In this document: piece by piece, positions 50,701 through 62,995 of the stretch | How positions within the stretch are numbered: position 1 is the first letter of the stretch | Layout of the letters: each line of letters opens with the position of its first letter | NCBI RefSeq assembly: GCF_000224145.3 | Contig: NW_004190418.1 | Coordinates: 48,228 to 112,227, forward strand | Direction of reading: 5' to 3' | DNA length: 64,000 nucleotides | Source: Ciona intestinalis | Taxonomy: Eukaryota; Chordata; Ascidiacea; Phlebobranchia; Cionidae | The notes under the pieces: generated by a model | What the model saw: only the letters and a program-made list of their open reading frames with translations | Databases searched by the model: none | What the model was told of the DNA's origin: nothing | Position numbers and translations under genes: made by a program

Positions 50701-53700
50701 TCGNNNNNNNNNNNNNNNNNNNNNNNNNNNNNNNNNNNNNNNNNNNNNNNNNNTTACCGTGGCTACGAAGGATGGAACGAGATCAATCGAGGGGATTCCC
50801 GGGTTCGAGGTTCGGGGTGACATCACAGAGGATTCAACAGCAATTGTCGTTCACAAAGATTTTGCGACGAAAGTTTTGTTTGTTACAAACAAAATGCCGG
50901 TTGTTGATTTCTATTCTTCATCAAAACAAAAAGTAAAGGAAATGTTAGAACGACAAATTCGCGCTCAAGTATTGTTTTTTAACGATGACATCATAATGGG
51001 GTTCGTTGTCAACAATGGACGTTTAGTTCAAGTGTTCCGGAAAAATCATTGGAACGAAAAAAAAGTTTTGGTTGAAATTGGACAAAATATCAACATAGAG
51101 ATCATACAAAGGTCAGTTTTACCCGGCAACACTGCTGAGTTTTTACCCGGCAACACTGCTTAGTTTTTACCCGGCAACACTGCTGAGTTTTTACCCGGCA
51201 ACACTGCTGAGTTTTTACCCGGCAACACTGATGAGTTGACATCACAATACACCATTCATTCACTGCTGAGTTTTTACCCGGCAACACTGCTGAGTTTTTA
51301 CCCGGCAACACTGCTGAGTTTTTACCCGGCAACACTGCTTAGTTTTTACCCGGCAACACTGCTGAGTTTTTACCCGGCAACACTGCTGAGTTTTTACCCG
51401 GCAACACTGCTTAGTTTTTACCTGGCAACACTGATGAGTTGACATCACAATACACCATTCATTCACTGCTGAGTTTTAGTTTTCATTCTATTTCAGAAAG
51501 AATTTGCTTTTGGGTAAAATTCAAGAATCGAGTAGTGATGTTGGGGACTTTCCCTTCCTTGATATAAGTGTGGGGTCAAAGGTCAGAGGTGAGGTGGCAT
51601 CCATCCGAGCGACAACAGCGATCGTCAAACTTACATCGTTACCAATTGTCCATGGACACCACCAAGTGGGGAGAATTCACGCATCGGAAGTTTTCGAGGA
51701 ATGCAAACAGAACGTTTCTCCCATGAACAAGTTCGTTGCTGGATATTAGTTTGTTTTATTTAAATATTATTTGTTTGTTATTTGTTGTTTGTTTGTTTTA
51801 TTTAAATATTATTTGTTTGTTATTTGTTATTTGTTTGTTTTATTTAAATATTATTTGTTTGTTATTTGTTATTTGTTTGTTTTATTTAAATATTATTTGT
51901 TTGTTATTTGTTATTTGTTTGTTTTATTTAAATATTATTTGTTTGTTATTTGTTATTTGTTTGTTTTATTTAAATATTATTTGTTTGTTATTTGTTATTT
52001 GTTTGTTTTATTTAAATATTATTTGTTTGTTATTTGTTATTTGTTTGTTATTATTTAAATATTATGTTGTTTGTTATTTGTTTGTTTTATTTAAATATTA
52101 TTTGTTTGTTTCAGCTTGAAAGTCGGCGACACAATATCTTGCACTGTCATCGGTGTCCGAGATGTGATGACTCATCGATTTCTTGAAATCACGAACAGAA
52201 AAGCCACTAGAGGCGTCATTGAGCTGAGTTTGTGGCGCTCTGTTCCTCCACCTGGTGACAAAATCGATGCAGAATTTCCAGTCGGAAAAAAAACAAAAGT
52301 TTTTGTGAAAAATGTAGGAAATTATTTAAAATTAAGTTGGTTTTAAGTTTTTTTGTTTCAGTTTGATCGAAGTCGTGAAAGTTATTTGGTTGAAGTTCGG
52401 CCGGGGGTTCGTGGGTTTATACCGAAGCTACTGGCGATGGATGGGGGTAAGATGGGACAGGGGAAGATGAAACAGGGTCGATGTGTCGAGTGTATTGTTG
52501 TAAAACACGGAGATCCGATAATGTTCGCTTGTCGAGGTTTGTTCGTTCGTTCAACCGCGGCTTTCGCTAACTTTCTACCACTAGGAGCGCTAACCAATGG
52601 GGTCGGGGAAGATGTTTGTGACATCGCGGTGGGTCATGTGACAAACGGGGAAATCCGGGAAATTGTTGCAGACGGCGCCCTCGTGAGGATGGAGTTACGA
52701 GGAAAAGGAAAAATATTTTCAACCGATATTTCCGATGAATTCCTTGACGGAATGTTAAAAAATTTTCGTGTTGGACAAATTATAAGGTTTCTATTATATT
52801 TATATAAGTTATATGTTTATATTATTTTTGTGTTTGAAGGTGTCGTGTGATTGGTCGATCAAACGAGGGGTTTGTGCTTACCATGCGGAAGTCACTCATG
52901 CACGAAATATGTGACCTGGAACCAGTGGACCGTGACATTTGTGACATCACAGATGTTAAACCAAAACAAATATTTCGAGGAATAATTAAAGTTTGTTCCG
53001 AGGTAAAGATTGTTGCGGATGTTAAAAATAATTTGTTTAAAATAAAATATTTCAGTCGGGAATCTTCGTTACTTTGTCACGATGCGTTCACGGTCGAGTG
53101 ACTTTTGCAAATGCGTCGAAATTTTACATTTCCGACCACACGGAGGCAATAAAGATATTTTACCCTGGAAGAATTGTTCATTGTTGCGTAATAAGGTGAT
53201 TGTGACGTCATTATAATGAATCGATGTATAAGATTTCTATGTTTAGTGTTTCACCACAAGATGGCAGAGTGGAGTTGTCAATGTTGGAACGAGACACAGG
53301 GCATTGTGACATCATCAACGACGAGAATCGGTTTCCGTTGCGTTTGAAACGTAAACGCGAGGAAACAAAGACTCAGCAAAAGAAAAAGTAAAATTAAACT
53401 CTAGATTTCGTTTTATTAATTATTATTATTTGCAGAAAAACTCGGATTTTAAAATCGGCGCCAAAATCTTCGGTTGAGAATTTGATCAAACAATCTGAGT
53501 TTAAGGAAGACAATATAAAGGTATGACATCACAATGGATAATCAGGGATGTCATAATCACCCGTCAATATTCACTTCCTGTTTTTATGAATGGGTTTCAT
53601 ATTACAATATCTATTATGACATCATAATTGCTTCCATAGGTTGCAACTACTGTGGGTGATTGTGATGTCATAGAACCGGGCTTTGTTTGGGATGATGATG

Positions 53701-54982
53701 TCACAATCGATTCGAACAAGGAAGATATTATGGTTTGTATTATGACATCACAAACAATATGACATCACATAAACATTATGGAATCATAATAGACCACAGA
53801 CAATGAAATTTGTTCGAAAAGAAAAGTTAACGACGACAATCCACCAGAGAGCGCTGTGGAGTGGGAGAAACTTCTATTATTACATCATAATGAATCAATG
53901 GTTGGTTATGATGTCATAAAATATAAATTATTAACAAACAATGTTTAAAGTTGTGGATTCGGTTCATGGCGTTTCATTTGCGGTCGAGGGAAATTGAGAA
54001 AGCTCGAAATGTCGCTGAGAAATCGCTGACTTTGATTGATAGAAGGTTTTAATATCTTATGTTTGTTTGTTTATCTTATGTTTGTTTGTTTAAGTTAAAT
54101 ATCTTATGTTTGTTTGTTTATCTTATGTTTGTTTGTTTAAGTTAAATATCTTATGTTTGTTTTCAGCGCAGAAAACGAACGTTTAAACATTTGGTCAGCC
54201 TTGTTGAACCTGGAGAACAATTATGGTTGTGATGTCACAATGAAACAAACAATGGAGCGAGCGTTAAAATGTTCCGATCAACTTAAAGTTTATTTTCGTG
54301 TCGTCAAGATTTACGAGGAATCAGGAAAGAAAGAGGTATTGTGATGTCATAACTTTTAATTATAACATCATAACCATTATGTGAAACAGAAAGCCGGGGA
54401 AATGTTGGAAAAAATGACGAATAAGTTTCGTCAAAACAAAGAAGTTTGGTTGGCTCACATACGCCATCAAATGGAGGAATCTCACTACAAGGAGGCACAA
54501 GAGAGCTTGAAACGATGCCTCCTAAGTTTGCCAAAGAAACAAAGTAATTTACCAACGCACGTTATATAGAATCTAACGTAAATATTTTAGATTTGGAAAT
54601 AATATCAAAGTTTGCGCAAATGGAGTTCACGCTCGGTGAAGCAGAACGTGGCCGGACGATGTTCGAAAATATTCTTGAGAATTATCGGAAACGAACGGAT
54701 ATTTGGTCGATATATGTCGATGCATTGGTGAAAGCGGGAATGTACGATGCTGCTAGGTAATTTGTGATGACTCATAATCAAACGATGACTCAACATGTTT
54801 TTTACAGAGATGTTTTTAATCGGGTGACCTCATTGTCGCTGTCGAGCAAAAAAATGAAAACTTTTTACCGGAGATTTGTTGAATTTGAAACGAAACATGG
54901 AAATGATGACGATGCAAAAATTGTGAAAGAGAAAGCGTTAAAATATGCTGAGTCACTCGTCGAACAAGTGATGGCCGAGTGA
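44766..54982 (+). CDS. PDCD11: PDCD11/RRP5 pre-rRNA processing protein (with assembly defects)
   Basis: About 30 exons; last cistron. RRP5 binds pre-rRNA through many S1 domains and a C-terminal HAT/TPR block, and acts in both 18S and 5.8S/28S maturation. Main exons: 44766..44858, 44945..45064, 45119..45206, 45271..45344, 45395..45512, 45571..45699, 45749..45864, [gap], 46728..46885, 47046..47163, ~47192..47431, 47497..47599, 47649..47759, 47901..48114, 48172..48326, 48974..49178, 49230..49611, 49842..50075, 50284..50482, 52362..52786, 52840..53002, 53056..53195, 53247..53387, 53436..53520, 53640..53736, 53800..53900, 53951..54045, 54167..54335, 54390..54543, 54591..54756, 54808..54982. Seen: S1 motifs such as DHGFQLDIGKDGTSGFLPL, and HAT repeats such as WIRFMAFHLRSREIEKARNV. 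Part of an S1 domain is missing at the 46575 gap, exons at 49.2-50.7 kb are duplicated at 50.75-52.5 kb, and the 47163/47192 junction is one base out of phase. Confidence 0.92.
45874..46502 (-). CDS. NHL-repeat protein, C-terminal part (TRIM-NHL-like), antisense in PDCD11
   Basis: Three minus-strand exons, 46502..46366, 46279..46110 and 46045..45874, join in phase and end in a TAG. They read through an NHL beta-propeller: NKPYYVTMNHRNQ, ILISDNRNNCVKVFDKHGKY, NKFGNFGARRGELRSPLGV and NIIICDYGNQR are typical blade sequence, as in TRIM2/3/71-type proteins. The 5' part would lie beyond 46502, in or past the 46575-46699 gap, so RING/B-box domains cannot be assessed. Its last exon ends only 10 bp after the donor of a PDCD11 exon. 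Either a real gene lies inside a PDCD11 intron on the other strand, or a contig was placed wrongly here. Confidence 0.65.
46575..46699. other. Sequence gap (125 N)
   Basis: N run inside PDCD11, next to the antisense NHL fragment. The front half of one S1 domain is missing across it. Confidence 0.99.
46890..47015. repeat. ~14-bp minisatellite in a PDCD11 intron, next to the donor
   Basis: Copies of GGGGTAAGTTGGGTGG / GGGGTAAGATGGGTGG follow the GTACGT donor at 46886. Every unit carries a consensus-like GTAAGT. Confidence 0.92.
47765..47895. repeat. ~40-bp tandem repeat in a PDCD11 intron
   Basis: Four copies of TTATTATATTTCAACTAATT + GTTTGTTTA. Confidence 0.85.
48510..48914 (-). CDS. Small single-pass membrane protein, nested in a PDCD11 intron
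   Basis: A minus-strand ORF of 134 aa inside the 647-bp PDCD11 intron 48327-48973. The ATG at 48914 opens MNATNAARQC, with an N-glycosylation sequon right at the start. One strong hydrophobic helix follows (LLVFIGFLCGFIVTSFVVVVLV, residues ~18-39), then a basic KRGLLQVVKVRHR stretch and a ~80-residue cytoplasmic tail rich in Ser, Asp and Val. The sequon-helix-basic order fits a type III, N-out protein. No known family. Alternatively this is the last exon of a longer antisense gene, since an AG (AACGCAG) occurs just upstream of CTCGACAG. Its tail includes GATGTCATA-type DNA. Coding status is likely but unproven. Confidence 0.5.
   Translation of the reverse strand: MNATNAARQCTEGLPDQLLVFIGFLCGFIVTSFVVVVLVKRGLLQVVKVRHRVVSSDEVYTPMRHQAVTSNINVVSMEGSVAEQSDGNTGVYTDKVFCDVIIKENCDVIDSNNGDIVYGTITHTMPSVDDSSKI
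49612..49795. repeat. ~24-bp minisatellite in PDCD11 (copy 1)
   Basis: About seven units of GAGTTTTTACCCGGCAACAC + TGCT. Confidence 0.95.
50085..50280. repeat. ~27-bp tandem repeat in PDCD11 (copy 1)
   Basis: Units of TTGTTTGTTTTATTTAAATA + TTAT. Confidence 0.93.
50704..50753. other. Sequence gap (50 N)
   Basis: N run separating the two copies of the duplicated PDCD11 segment. Confidence 0.99.
51112..51450. repeat. ~24-bp minisatellite in PDCD11 (copy 2)
   Basis: Same GAGTTTTTACCCGGCAACAC unit but about 13 copies, with an internal duplication of the GATGAGTTGACATCACAATA spacer. Confidence 0.95.
51745..52110. repeat. Expanded tandem repeat in PDCD11 (copy 2)
   Basis: Longer composite units (TTTGTTATTTGTTATTTGTT plus TTATTTAAATATTA) than in copy 1. 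Confidence 0.93.
54050..54155. repeat. Short tandem repeat in a PDCD11 intron
   Basis: Repeats of ATCTTATGTTTGTTTGTTTA with a GTTAAAT spacer. Confidence 0.85.
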
Positions 54983-55033
54983 ATATGATGTCACAATTCG
55001 TTTAATAAATGTCTCCAAGAATATTCAGATATT

Positions 55034-55700
55034 TTAATTCGGCATCGCAGAAATAATTCGTTGTTTAATCTTCGGGATGAGTTTAAGATGTTCATCGGCG
55101 CACGCACACATACAATCGCTGAATAATTTCTCTTCAGCCGACGTCAATTGCCTTTGTGATGTCATAGTATCTTTAACTTTATCCTGACATGATAACATAC
55201 AACGATGAAGTCTTTGCTGAAAATCTTCTAATTCTGTAAATATATATTAAATTGTCAGCGATACAGAAAAAAAACCACCACCCACAAAGTTACATACTTG
55301 GTAACTTGTAAGCGAGCATGAGGTGTATGAAACAGACCACACTCGTGTTATAACGACTGTTGTTGCCCCGCTATGCGAGGATGAATTCACCCAATTAGAT
55401 GAATAAGTTACAATCTAAAGATAAATACCATGTTTCACATTGGCTTGGATCTTAAGCAACGGTTGATGTCCATTCTTAATACAATCCTGAACTTCTTCTG
55501 CAGAATAATTTGCATTCGAACAACAATCTGCACCAAGCCTCAAACTACGAGCCTGTATGACATCACACACATGTTTATGACATCACAACAGCAACAATGT
55601 TTACCTGAATTTTTCGAACATAATTTTTTTCCAAATCTCGCTGCATTTCGGTGGCAGCAGTGTCGATGCGCTTCAGTGATTCTTGGACCCTTTGTTCCAT
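55034..55700 (-). CDS. FAM136A: FAM136A-like mitochondrial protein
   Basis: Three minus-strand exons, 55700..55605, 55552..55429 and 55233..55034, join in frame to 139 aa (human 138). FAM136A is a mitochondrial protein, probably of the intermembrane space; its role is poorly known. The family's paired cysteines are present: C-C in GADCCSNANYS with C in EVQDCIKNGH, then HRCMLSCQDKVKD and SDCMCACADEHLKLIPKI. The N-terminal helix VQESLKRIDTAATEMQRDLE and the late E-x-x-L-F-x-x-C pattern also fit. The 3' end lies 51 bp from the converging PDCD11 stop, so the 3' UTRs probably overlap. Intron 2 holds part of a dispersed palindromic repeat (around 55300-55390). Confidence 0.88.
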
Positions 55701-56342
55701 TGTGTAGCTAACAAAGGTCTCTGTTTGTAACAATCATGGTTAAAACGCGTTCATACACCTCATGCTCACTGTCGAGTTGTAACATGGGTGTCTTCTTATA
55801 CAGCAGACACACATGGTGTATTCATACACCTCATGCTCACTGTTAAGTTATAACATGGGTGTCTTCTTATACACTATACACACCTGGTGCATTCATACAC
55901 CTCATGCTCACTGTCAGGTTATAACATGGGTGTCTTCTTATACACCAGACACACATAGTGTATTCATACACCTCATGCTCACTGTCAAGTTATAACATGG
56001 CTGTCTTCTTATACACCAGACACACATAGTGTATTCATACACCTCATGCTCACTGTCAAGTTATAACATGGGTGTCATCTTATACACCAAACACACATGG
56101 TGCATTCATACACCTCATGCTTACTGTCGAGTTATAACATGGGTGTCTTCTTATACACCAGACACACATAGTGTATTCATACACCTCATGCTCACTGTCA
56201 AGTTATAACATGGGTGTCATCTTATACACCAAACACACATGGTGCATTCATACACCTCATGCTCACTGTCGAGTTGTAACATGGGTGTCTTCTTATAAAC
56301 CAGACACACATGGTGTATTCATACACCTCATGCTCACTGTCA

Positions 56343-56392
56343 NNNNNNNNNNNNNNNNNNNNNNNNNNNNNNNNNNNNNNNNNNNNNNNNNN
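56343..56392. other. Sequence gap (50 N)
   Basis: N run inside the 71-bp satellite array. Confidence 0.99.
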
Positions 56393-56512
56393 GTTACCAC
56401 GTATGTAACTTATTTATCCTCGCTTGGTGGGGCAACAACAGTCGTTATAACACGGATGTCTGTGTCATACACCTCATGCCCGCTTACAATTAAGTTACCA
56501 GGTATGGACCTT
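56393..56512. repeat. Palindromic dispersed repeat related to the 71-bp satellite
   Basis: GTTACCACGTATGTAACTTA, GGGGCAACAACAGTCGTTAT, then ATACACCTCATGCCCGCTTA and AAGTTACCAGGTA. Partial relatives: 20370-20405, 40150-40205, 55295-55395 (inverted). Confidence 0.6.
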
Positions 56513-57370
56513 TGCGGTTGATTGTAGTTTAGGTTTGTTTCCCTATTTGGTACAGTAAAGGTGACAATTAAACAACTCATAAGGAACCACTGGGTCGGGA
56601 ACTTGTGTTTTGTATATTAACTAATTATAAAAGCACATATTGCCCACTGTCAAGTTATAACATGGGTGTCTTCTTATACACCAGACACACATGATGTATT
56701 CATACACCTCATGCTCACTGTCAAATTATAACATGGGTGTCTTCTTATACACCAGACACACATGGTGTATTCATACACCTCATGCTCACTGTCAAGTTAT
56801 AACATGGGTGTCTTCTTATACACCAGACACACATGGTGTATTTATACACCTCATGCTCACTGTCGAGTTATAACATGGCTGTCTTCTTATACACCAAACA
56901 CACATGGTGTATTCATACACCTCATGCTCACTGTCAACTTATAACATGGGTGTCTTCTTATACACCAAACACACATGGTGTATTCATACACCTCATGCTC
57001 ACTGTCAAGTTATAACCATGGGTGTCTTCTTATACACCAAACACACATGGTGCATTCATACACCTCATGCTCACTGCCGAGTTATAACATGGGTGCCATC
57101 TTATACACCAGACACACATGGTGCATTCATACACCTCATGCTAACTGTCGAGTTATAACATGGGTGTCTTCTTATACACCAGACACACATGGTGTATTCA
57201 TACACCTTATGCTCACTGTCAAGTTATAACATGGGTGTCTTCTTATACACCAGATACACCAGATACACATGGTGTATTCATACACCTCATGCTCACTGTC
57301 AAGTTATAACATGGGTGTCTTCTTATACACCAGACGTACATGGTGTATTCATACACCTCATGCTCACTGT

Positions 57371-58091
57371 CGAGTGTCTAGCACTAGTCAAGTTATAGCA
57401 ATATTTGGTTGTCATAGCAACGGTTTTACTTACTCAATTTTATTGTTTTTAATATTAATTTCCTATTACTACCGGCTACGTTGTAAAACACAAATATTCA
57501 AACTCTTACGAACAGATATTCTCTCCAAGGCACCGCGTGTACGAGAAGAAAATAGAATTCATTTCGGAAAGCCCCTTAAGTTGGAATTCCGACGGTTACC
57601 GAAAGATTCCGATCTTATCCGAACAGTATAAAGAAGAATACGCTTTGCGAAAAGGACTTTTCCTTATTTGGCAAACCACGTAGACCGAAACCGCAACGAC
57701 GCGGAAAGGAGAATTCACTTTATCTGCGCCCCGCTTTACCAAATAAGCGAAGTTATATTTGGGCGAGCATTGGGAGAATTGGTGGTCGGTGGGTTTGTTT
57801 TGAAAATTTAACGGGTTATACAAAATATTTTCACAAAACCCTTATATATTTGTGTAGATAATCATACACGCGTGTTATACATATTTTAACTTTAAATAAT
57901 AACCAAGTAATTTTAAAGTTACGGTCGGTTTTGTATCTTTGCGTAAAATGACGTCAACTACGCAGCGCGCAAATTCCTCGATGCCTCCGTTGATATACCG
58001 CGTGTGCGCGAAATTCAGTTCAGTCGCTAAAATCGCTCGCCGGTGAAGGACAAGGTTCATAATACTCAAAGTTTTGTAGAAACCAGGACAC
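57371..58091 (+). promoter_or_regulatory. EGR upstream region with CArG/SRE-like site
   Basis: A perfect CArG box CCTTATTTGG lies at 57662-57671, directly preceded by ACTTTT (a possible Ets half-site). An inverted near-match CCAAATAAGC is at 57739-57748. EGR genes in vertebrates are SRF/TCF targets. TGACGTCA-like octamers also occur (about 57950). The transcription start is unknown. Confidence 0.5.
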
Positions 58092-60250
<2,159 letters not shown>

Positions 60251-61519
60251 CATCATTTCCGCTTTAAATTATGTATATTATGACGTAATAAGATGTATTC
60301 TGCTATTGTGACGTCACATACCGTTGATCGGAAATTAAATAAATGTTTATGAACTGTGACGTAATAATTAGACACCAAATATAATGTTTCTATAAAACAT
60401 AGAAATAGAATTATGTTATTGTCTCGTCATTATTGACACACAATAGCAAATTATAAGTTAAACGATTATCGCGTAATAGAGGAAAACTTCCGGAAGAAAA
60501 TAATTTCGCGTGTAATCCAATTAATTGTTCCGATAATGAGCACAATTAAAGATTTATCGAGAAGTCTGGAACGTTTAGGTTTAAATGACGTGGCCGCCAT
60601 CTTACTATGGTCTTAGATACGTCACTATGGCCTTTAATACGCCACCATGGCTGCTCGCGGTCGCGTAAACTCGGAATCCCCCAAATTCCCGCCCACGTTA
60701 CCCTCGATAAATAGAAAGATAGGCAACGTAAGCAGGCAGTGATAACTAGGGTAATGTTAGTGATAACCAGGGTATATGTTGAAGATAAGCATGCGGGTTC
60801 ATAGTAACCCAGCCTCGCTGTAACTAACCCAGCCTCAGGGCGCGAGGAACGACTCCGCGTTCTTTAACGATGTTTCAATCATTATCACGTCATAATGTTG
60901 CATGTCTCTAAATAATTGAAGGGGATTCCCCTCACCTTCATGAAAAAGTCTCCTGTTACGTCACAATTTTAACAAGATAAATTGTTCTAGAATACTTTTA
61001 TTACGTCATAATTAAGTGCTTGATTATCTACTTATTGTGAGACACATTATTGAATTGTTACGTCACAATATTTGACTGTTGCACCATTTTGACGTAAAAA
61101 AGTCAATCATGCATAAGATGATTGTGACGTTACACTTACGATTTTAACATTGTTCGTTACGTCACACAAGGGTTTGTTTTGAGAAACCGGCGGATTCTCG
61201 CGCTCGTTTATTTATTCTTGTGTTACGTCACAATCGCTCCCGATGTTTTAGAACCGGCGAATTTGTGAGAAAAGTTTTAGCGAAATTAAAAATGCGTTTT
61301 AATAAAATACCGGCCAATATTTTAAATATCAAACTTTGATTTGTGATTGGTTTATTGTCACTGATGTCATCATTAATTATGACATCACACAGAGCAAGAA
61401 ATAAACAACGAAATCAAATTTTCTCCTATTGTTTCCAATTCTCCATCGAACACATGGCCTCTGTTACGTCCTAATCACTGTTTGACGTTTTTGCATAAAA
61501 GAAAAAAAAACGGTTACCT
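60251..61519. other. EGR 3' flank, non-coding
   Basis: Very rich in TTACGTCA/TGACGTCA octamers. AATAAA-like AAATAAATG lies near 60340. GCC-rich patches at 60590-60860 include ACTTCCGGAAG at about 60487. No ORF of note. Confidence 0.5.
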
Positions 61520-61640
61520 TGGCTACGTCATGGTGGCTACGTCATGTCGACTACGTCTTGTCGACTACGTCATGTTGACTACGTCCTGTTGACTAGGTCA
61601 TGTTGACTACGTCATGTCGGCTACGTCATATTGACTACGT
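61520..61640. repeat. 15-bp minisatellite of CRE half-sites
   Basis: About nine copies of GGCTACGTCATGTTG-type units; most contain TACGTCA. Confidence 0.9.
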
Positions 61641-61834
61641 TATGTTCGTTGGTAGGCTCCCCAAATAATATACGATGTTACGCATCGTTGGTTTTTGCAC
61701 ACGGCACGTTTTAAAACTGTGCTTGAATTCATCAGTGACCCAGAAGTTCAGGGAAAATATTCAAGTAATTTAATAATGAGTTTAGTTAGAGAATATCTTC
61801 TTATTGTGAGAAACTTAAATATCTAAAATTAATG

Positions 61835-61965
61835 TAATGCCAGTGTCGTGATATATTCGTTCCGGGCGCCATTGCGCATGCGCTAAGAGGCTATTGCGCA
61901 TGCGCAGTAGCTCGGTACAGATACAATACGAGCTCTAATAAATACGTACCGACTAAAAAATGTTC
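61835..61965 (-). repeat. Inverted repeat arm, left (with GCGCATGCGC)
   Basis: Reverse complement reads GGAACATTTTTTAGTCGGTA, then ATTGTATCTGTACCGAGCTA, CTGCGCATGCGCAATAGCC, GCGCATGCGCAATGGCGCC and CGGAACGAATATATCA, matching the right arm. Two NRF1-type palindromes. Confidence 0.7.
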
Positions 61966-62035
61966 CGGAGAAATATATTACAAACAAGAGATCACAGATC
62001 TAATGAATGAGCACACTTTAAACTAATTAGCATAA

Positions 62036-62231
62036 TATAGTAGAGTCGGGGAAGGTGGGACACCTTCAACACATATTATCTAAATAGTCTGATCGTGTTT
62101 TAAACAACTAACAACGGTCTGCGAAAGTCGTGAAGATACGGTTTTATATTCATTAAATGTTCTTTGTTTACTACTAAATGAAAAGAGAAAACAAAATGAA
62201 AAGGTGTCCCATCTACCCCCACCCTGCTATA
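62036..62231. mobile_element. MITE with terminal inverted repeats, copy 2
   Basis: TATAGTAGAGTCGGGGAAGG / TGGGACACCTT at the left, AAGGTGTCCCATCTACCCCC / ACCCTGCTATA at the right, 196 bp. It shares CTGATCGTGTTTTAAACAAC with copy 1 (reverse orientation). Confidence 0.78.
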
Positions 62232-62644
62232 TTAATTAATCCTTTTACTACAACGGTCGACTGGGCTCGATCAAAAACAAATCTGAAGTAACCAACAAAA
62301 CAGGTTCTAGTCGACATTGGTGACGGTGGAGCAGTAGGCAGAATGTATTTACCTACATGTATTATAACTAATGAAACTTATGACGTATGAGGATTGAGTG
62401 ATTGGTGAATAATATGTGTAAATACGCTTTGTACAACTCCTATACCATGTGTCTACTAAAAACTTACACTAGTTAACGTTGTCGTCGCTTAAAAACGTTT
62501 GTTTTTATGAATTTTGACAAAGTAATCACGCAGTAATTAGGTAATGTTAGAAGTTAATATTAATCCTATGATGTTGAATTAAAAATAATGTTTCAATTAC
62601 GATGACTTTAAATCAAAAATCAAAATTTTAACGTGTAAACATCT

Positions 62645-62790
62645 TGTCTGGAACGTTTTCAACGGAGGGTCGTAATAAATTTCGACCGGGTAGACATTGT
62701 ATTTGTTCTGAGCTGCTGCCCATTCGCAGTAGCGTCTCGACGCATGCGCAATGGTGCCCGGTACAAATATATCAAAAGGAACGAACACAT
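62645..62790 (+). repeat. Inverted repeat arm, right
   Basis: GGAACGTTTTCAACGGAGGG, ATTGTATTTGTTCTGAGCTG, CGACGCATGCGCAATGGTGC, CCGGTACAAATATATCA. About 680 bp from the left arm. Confidence 0.7.
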
Positions 62791-62995
62791 TACGATTCGC
62801 AAACAACAACGTTTCCCGAAAAAATCGTTTTCATCTAACAAACAGCGAATGAAATGGTTAGGGACCAGGACACAAATAGCTAATGCTCAAAAATAAGCAA
62901 ATGTATCGATTTACACTTGTGTTCAACGATGGTTAAGCGAGGAAACAAGATGGCGGCTTTGTCCTTAATTTCTGATAATTATGTTCTTTGGGGTG

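Larger units (their letters stand above)
49252..50703 (+). repeat. PDCD11 duplicated segment, copy 1
   Basis: Covers three complete exons plus the truncated start of a fourth, near-identical to 50754-52535. It ends exactly at the 50-N gap. Introns differ in minisatellite copy number. Confidence 0.95.
50754..52535 (+). repeat. PDCD11 duplicated segment, copy 2
   Basis: Begins in mid-exon (TTACCGTGGCTACGAAGG) right after the gap and repeats exons at 50754..51111, 51497..51730, 52115..52313 and 52362 onward. I see one substitution in the first shared exon and a Thr/Ala change in the second. Confidence 0.95.
55745..57370. repeat. 71-bp satellite array, second locus
   Basis: About 20 copies of the 71-bp unit CACCTCATGCTCACTGTCAA / GTTATAACATGGGTGTCTTC / TACACCAGACACACATGGTG seen at 17945-19315. 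It is broken by an N gap (56343-56392) and a non-array block (56393-56640). Confidence 0.95.
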
